This document shows positions 22,927 to 24,938 of a stretch of 24,938 nt of DNA, piece by piece. Each line of letters begins with the position of its first letter. Position 1 is the stretch's first letter. Both the position numbers and the translations under genes were made by a program. Under the pieces are notes generated by a model that worked only from the letters and a program-made list of their open reading frames with translations, did not search any database and had not been told where the DNA came from. The DNA is from Lachnospiraceae bacterium (GTDB taxonomy: Bacteria; Bacillota; Clostridia; Lachnospirales; Lachnospiraceae): positions 1 through 24,938 of the forward strand of contig CAADTP010000060.1 of assembly GCA_900751995.1 (NCBI GenBank), in the 5' to 3' direction.

Positions 22927-24621
22927 CTATTCTTCGCTATCATCGTAGGAACCATCATCGTAGGAACCATCATCGTAGGAACCATCATCGTAGGAACCGT
23001 CGTCGTAGGAACCGTCGTCGTAGGAACCATCATCGTAGGAACCGTCGTCGTAGGAACCATCGTCAGAGTAACTGTCGTCGTAGGAACCGTCATCCGAGGA
23101 GTCGTCTGTGCTGCCTGAGTTATTATCAGCAGAGTTAAAGTCTTCGGAAGTGATGTCAATGCCTTTATCTGCGTAATATTTTTCTGCTGTGATGGAGTCG
23201 GTATCTTCTACGACATTTCCGGATGCATCGATCATGTTCAGGTCTGTGTCAATGGTCACATCCAGGAGGTTGGTTCCTGTGGATGGAGTGACATTCATGG
23301 ACATGATCTCGTTGAACTTCTTTTTCAGGTTGTCAAGAGTGAATACACCGGAGCCAATGTATGACTGTACACCGTTCTGAGATGCAAGTTCTTCTGTGTA
23401 ATCGGAAAGCATATATGGTCCGAATTCACCGGCATCGCTGTTGTAATGCATGACCAGAGGTTCCACTGTAGGGGTCAGGATCTCAATTGAGGTCTTGCCG
23501 TCCTGTACGGTTTTCTGAATGGTGAATTTTGCCATTCCGCCGAGAAATTCTTCCAGCTTCTGCTGGGTGGATACGAAATTTCCCAGAGAGTAGAAGACTA
23601 CAGTTTCATTGCCTTTGTCATCAGTAAGGCGGCCATATGGCTGGAGTACATGTGGATGTCCGCCGATGATGACATTTACGCCCTGCTCCATAAGGTAGGC
23701 TGCCCACTGTTTTTCGTATTCGTTTGGCATGGTTTCGTCTTCGGTACCCCAGTGTGCTACAAAGATGATGCAGTCGGCCTGCTGTTTTGCTTTCTGGATC
23801 ATGGCTGTGATCTTGTCTTTGCGGATCATGTCGATCATGTAGTCTTTTCCTTCAATGCCGCCTACGTTTGTGCCGTAGGTGTAATCCAGAAATGCGATCT
23901 TGATACCGTTTACTTCACGGATCTTGACGGTGTCGGCATCTTCCTGGGAGTCGTGGATCCCCAGAAGTGTGACATCCGGATATTTGGTTTTCCAGAAGTT
24001 CAGTGTGTCTGTGAGGAAGCCTTCTCCGAAGTCATCGATGTGGTTGTTGGCGGATTCTACTACGTTGAATCCTGCTTTTATAATGGCGTCTCCTACTTCT
24101 GTGGGTGTTGCAAAGGATGGGTAGGAGCTTACGCTGTCATGGTCGGTTGTGAAGACGGTTTCCTGATCGATCATTTTGATGTCTGCGTCCTTGATGGCGT
24201 CTTGGATGTGGGTGTAGATCTTGTCGTAGTTCCAGTTGCTGTCAGAGGATGCGCCTGCGTCGATGAGACTCTGGTGATAGAGGTTGTCGCCTACTGCGAT
24301 GACGGAGGCAGTGGTAGTTTCGGCAGTGGTGTCGGCTGCTTCCTGCTCGGCCTTGGCTTTGACTGCCGCGGCTTTTTTCTGGGCGTCTATGGCTGGTTTG
24401 CGGATGAGGCGGTAGTCCAGCTGATTGAAGAAGAGGACCAGGATCGCAAGGACGATGACGGATGCCATAAGACTTACGCGGGCATTGCTGCGTTCGCGGA
24501 AGTTCAGGGGGATGTTGTCCTTGGGATTGCGCCGGGGTTCTCTGAGGGGATCCGGGGCGGAGCTTTTTTTGAAGACTCCTTTGAGGGAGTCGGGGATTTT
24601 GATGTTGGGTGGAAATTTCAT
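22927..24621 (-). CDS. CapA family protein (metallophosphatase-like), membrane-anchored, with GSYDD-repeat tail
   Basis: The 564-residue product has a cytoplasmic basic N-terminus, one membrane helix at about 49-66 and a short helical, Ala/Lys-rich stretch. A CapA/PgsA-type domain related to calcineurin-like phosphoesterases follows (AVGDNLYH, ESANNHIDDFG, VAHWGTEDE, GGHPHVLQPYG, YSLGNFV), with the Asp, His and Asn residues expected for metal binding. The family includes poly-gamma-glutamate synthesis proteins, but no pgsB or pgsC gene is nearby, so capsule synthesis cannot be claimed. The tail is Asp/Ser-rich and ends in eight consecutive GSYDD units and SEE. The promoter is at 24712-24740. 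The gene converges on glgB. Confidence 0.9.
   Translation of the reverse strand: MKFPPNIKIPDSLKGVFKKSSAPDPLREPRRNPKDNIPLNFRERSNARVSLMASVIVLAILVLFFNQLDYRLIRKPAIDAQKKAAAVKAKAEQEAADTTAETTTASVIAVGDNLYHQSLIDAGASSDSNWNYDKIYTHIQDAIKDADIKMIDQETVFTTDHDSVSSYPSFATPTEVGDAIIKAGFNVVESANNHIDDFGEGFLTDTLNFWKTKYPDVTLLGIHDSQEDADTVKIREVNGIKIAFLDYTYGTNVGGIEGKDYMIDMIRKDKITAMIQKAKQQADCIIFVAHWGTEDETMPNEYEKQWAAYLMEQGVNVIIGGHPHVLQPYGRLTDDKGNETVVFYSLGNFVSTQQKLEEFLGGMAKFTIQKTVQDGKTSIEILTPTVEPLVMHYNSDAGEFGPYMLSDYTEELASQNGVQSYIGSGVFTLDNLKKKFNEIMSMNVTPSTGTNLLDVTIDTDLNMIDASGNVVEDTDSITAEKYYADKGIDITSEDFNSADNNSGSTDDSSDDGSYDDSYSDDGSYDDGSYDDGSYDDGSYDDGSYDDGSYDDGSYDDGSYDDSEE
22939..23058. repeat. Coding minisatellite, eight 15-base units encoding GSYDD
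   Basis: Eight consecutive in-frame 15-base units make up this stretch of the CapA-like gene. Each contains gtaggaacc, and units alternate between catcat-type and cgtcgt-type codons for the Asp pair. A diverged unit and a ninth copy follow toward 23090. Because the unit is five codons, gain or loss of copies would keep the frame. Confidence 0.92.
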
Positions 24622-24711
24622 TTATGTTTTACCTTGTCTTTCTTTGGATTTTGAATGCGATTGATTGGTGATTGTTCGCTTTGTTATTTTTGATTTTTGT
24701 TGTGTGGTTGT

Positions 24712-24740
24712 ATTATAGCAGATTTTTATTTTGGTGGGAA
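24712..24740 (-). promoter_or_regulatory. Promoter of the CapA-like gene
   Basis: On the minus strand TTCCCA (24735-24740) and a perfect TATAAT (24712-24717) are separated by 17 bases. The leader to the ATG at 24621 is about 85 bases and contains no obvious structure. Confidence 0.65.
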
Positions 24741-24800
24741 GAGGGTGGTGGGGGTGAACGTACGCCCGAGCCGGGGATGCTGTCTGGTCTGCGGCTTCGT

Positions 24801-24938
24801 CGGGGGCTGGCTTCTAGGCTGCCGGGAATCTGCTAAAAGCGTTTTCCAAAAGTCCGAACTCGCGTCTTGCAGCCGCTCAGACAGCGGACTTTTGAAAAAC
24901 AACGCAGATTTCCGCCAGCCAAGAATCAGCTCCCCTCC
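24801..24938. repeat. Large imperfect palindromic intergenic repeat
   Basis: The left arm (about 24801-24856) and right arm (about 24885-24936) are imperfect inverted copies. Matched blocks are ggggctggct near the outside, gaatctgc with gcagattt, and AAAAGTCCG with CGGACTTTT next to the 28-base loop. The left arm carries about four extra bases. Sequence from 24741 is also GC-rich and unlike the AT-rich promoter region before it. No reading frame is supported. The element may run past the window end. Confidence 0.75.

Noticed and set aside
22854..23138. Plus-strand frame encoding an Arg/Asn/His repeat protein
   Set aside because: It is the antisense reading of the GSYDD minisatellite and terminator, without a promoter or ribosome site of its own.
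22927..24621. Poly-gamma-glutamate capsule locus
   Set aside because: Only a CapA-like protein is present; the ligase and partner genes expected for such a locus are not adjacent.
23650..24654. Plus-strand frame opposite the CapA-like gene (334 codons)
   Set aside because: The minus-strand gene has all CapA motifs; the antisense product is rich in Cys, Val and Phe and lacks any domain.

Overview
The window looks like chromosome of a spore-forming, anaerobic Clostridia, most likely a Lachnospiraceae gut bacterium. The reasons are a pyruvate formate-lyase/activase pair, a SipL-type spore coat morphogenesis protein, a GerA-type germinant receptor locus, a DUF1934 protein downstream of glutamate racemase, and several exported low-GC Gram-positive style lipoproteins and NodB-like proteins. 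The genus cannot be fixed from the sequence alone (Blautia-like is a guess). I see no tRNA, rRNA, CRISPR array, phage gene or transposase.

Layout. 1-996: no gene. A composite non-coding element has two 182-base imperfect inverted arms (1-182, 506-687) that bracket a tandem array of about nine degenerate 35-base units (201-512). C-rich sequence follows, then the pflB promoter. 1039-4058: pflB-pflA (anaerobic pyruvate cleavage), closed by a bidirectional terminator shared with a leftward acyltransferase gene (4114-4854). 5070-8760: a PrcB-domain lipoprotein, sipL, ispE and a GntR/FCD regulator; ispE and the regulator overlap. 8896-12428: a germination locus with a GerA subunit, a GerB permease fused in frame to a short GerC-like domain, and a 79-residue membrane-anchored small protein. 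12485-13785: murI and a DUF1934 gene. 13885-14325: a leftward single-pass membrane protein of unknown function. 14574-19045: two paralogous exported NodB-like proteins and an exported trigger-factor-like FKBP lipoprotein. 19273-20679: a canonical NodB deacetylase with choline-binding-like repeats and an acidic tail. 20891-22777: glgB. 22927-24621: a leftward CapA-family protein with a GSYDD-repeat tail. 24622-24938: the capA promoter and a large palindromic intergenic repeat.

How the parts fit. Three themes stand out: anaerobic central metabolism (PflB/PflA, GlgB), the spore cycle (SipL, the Ger locus), and the cell envelope (acyltransferase, MurI, IspE for isoprenoid carrier precursors, four exported carbohydrate or cell-wall proteins, an exported foldase). 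Most units have recognisable sigma-A-like promoters and intrinsic terminators.

The most unusual items are the GerB-GerC fusion with an internal lipobox-like sequence, the composite repeat at the left edge with compensatory hairpin changes between its arms, the shared GSYDD tail on two otherwise unrelated exported proteins, and a suspicious block of substitutions around a poly-G run in pflA. None of this amounts to a demonstrated new defence or mobile system.
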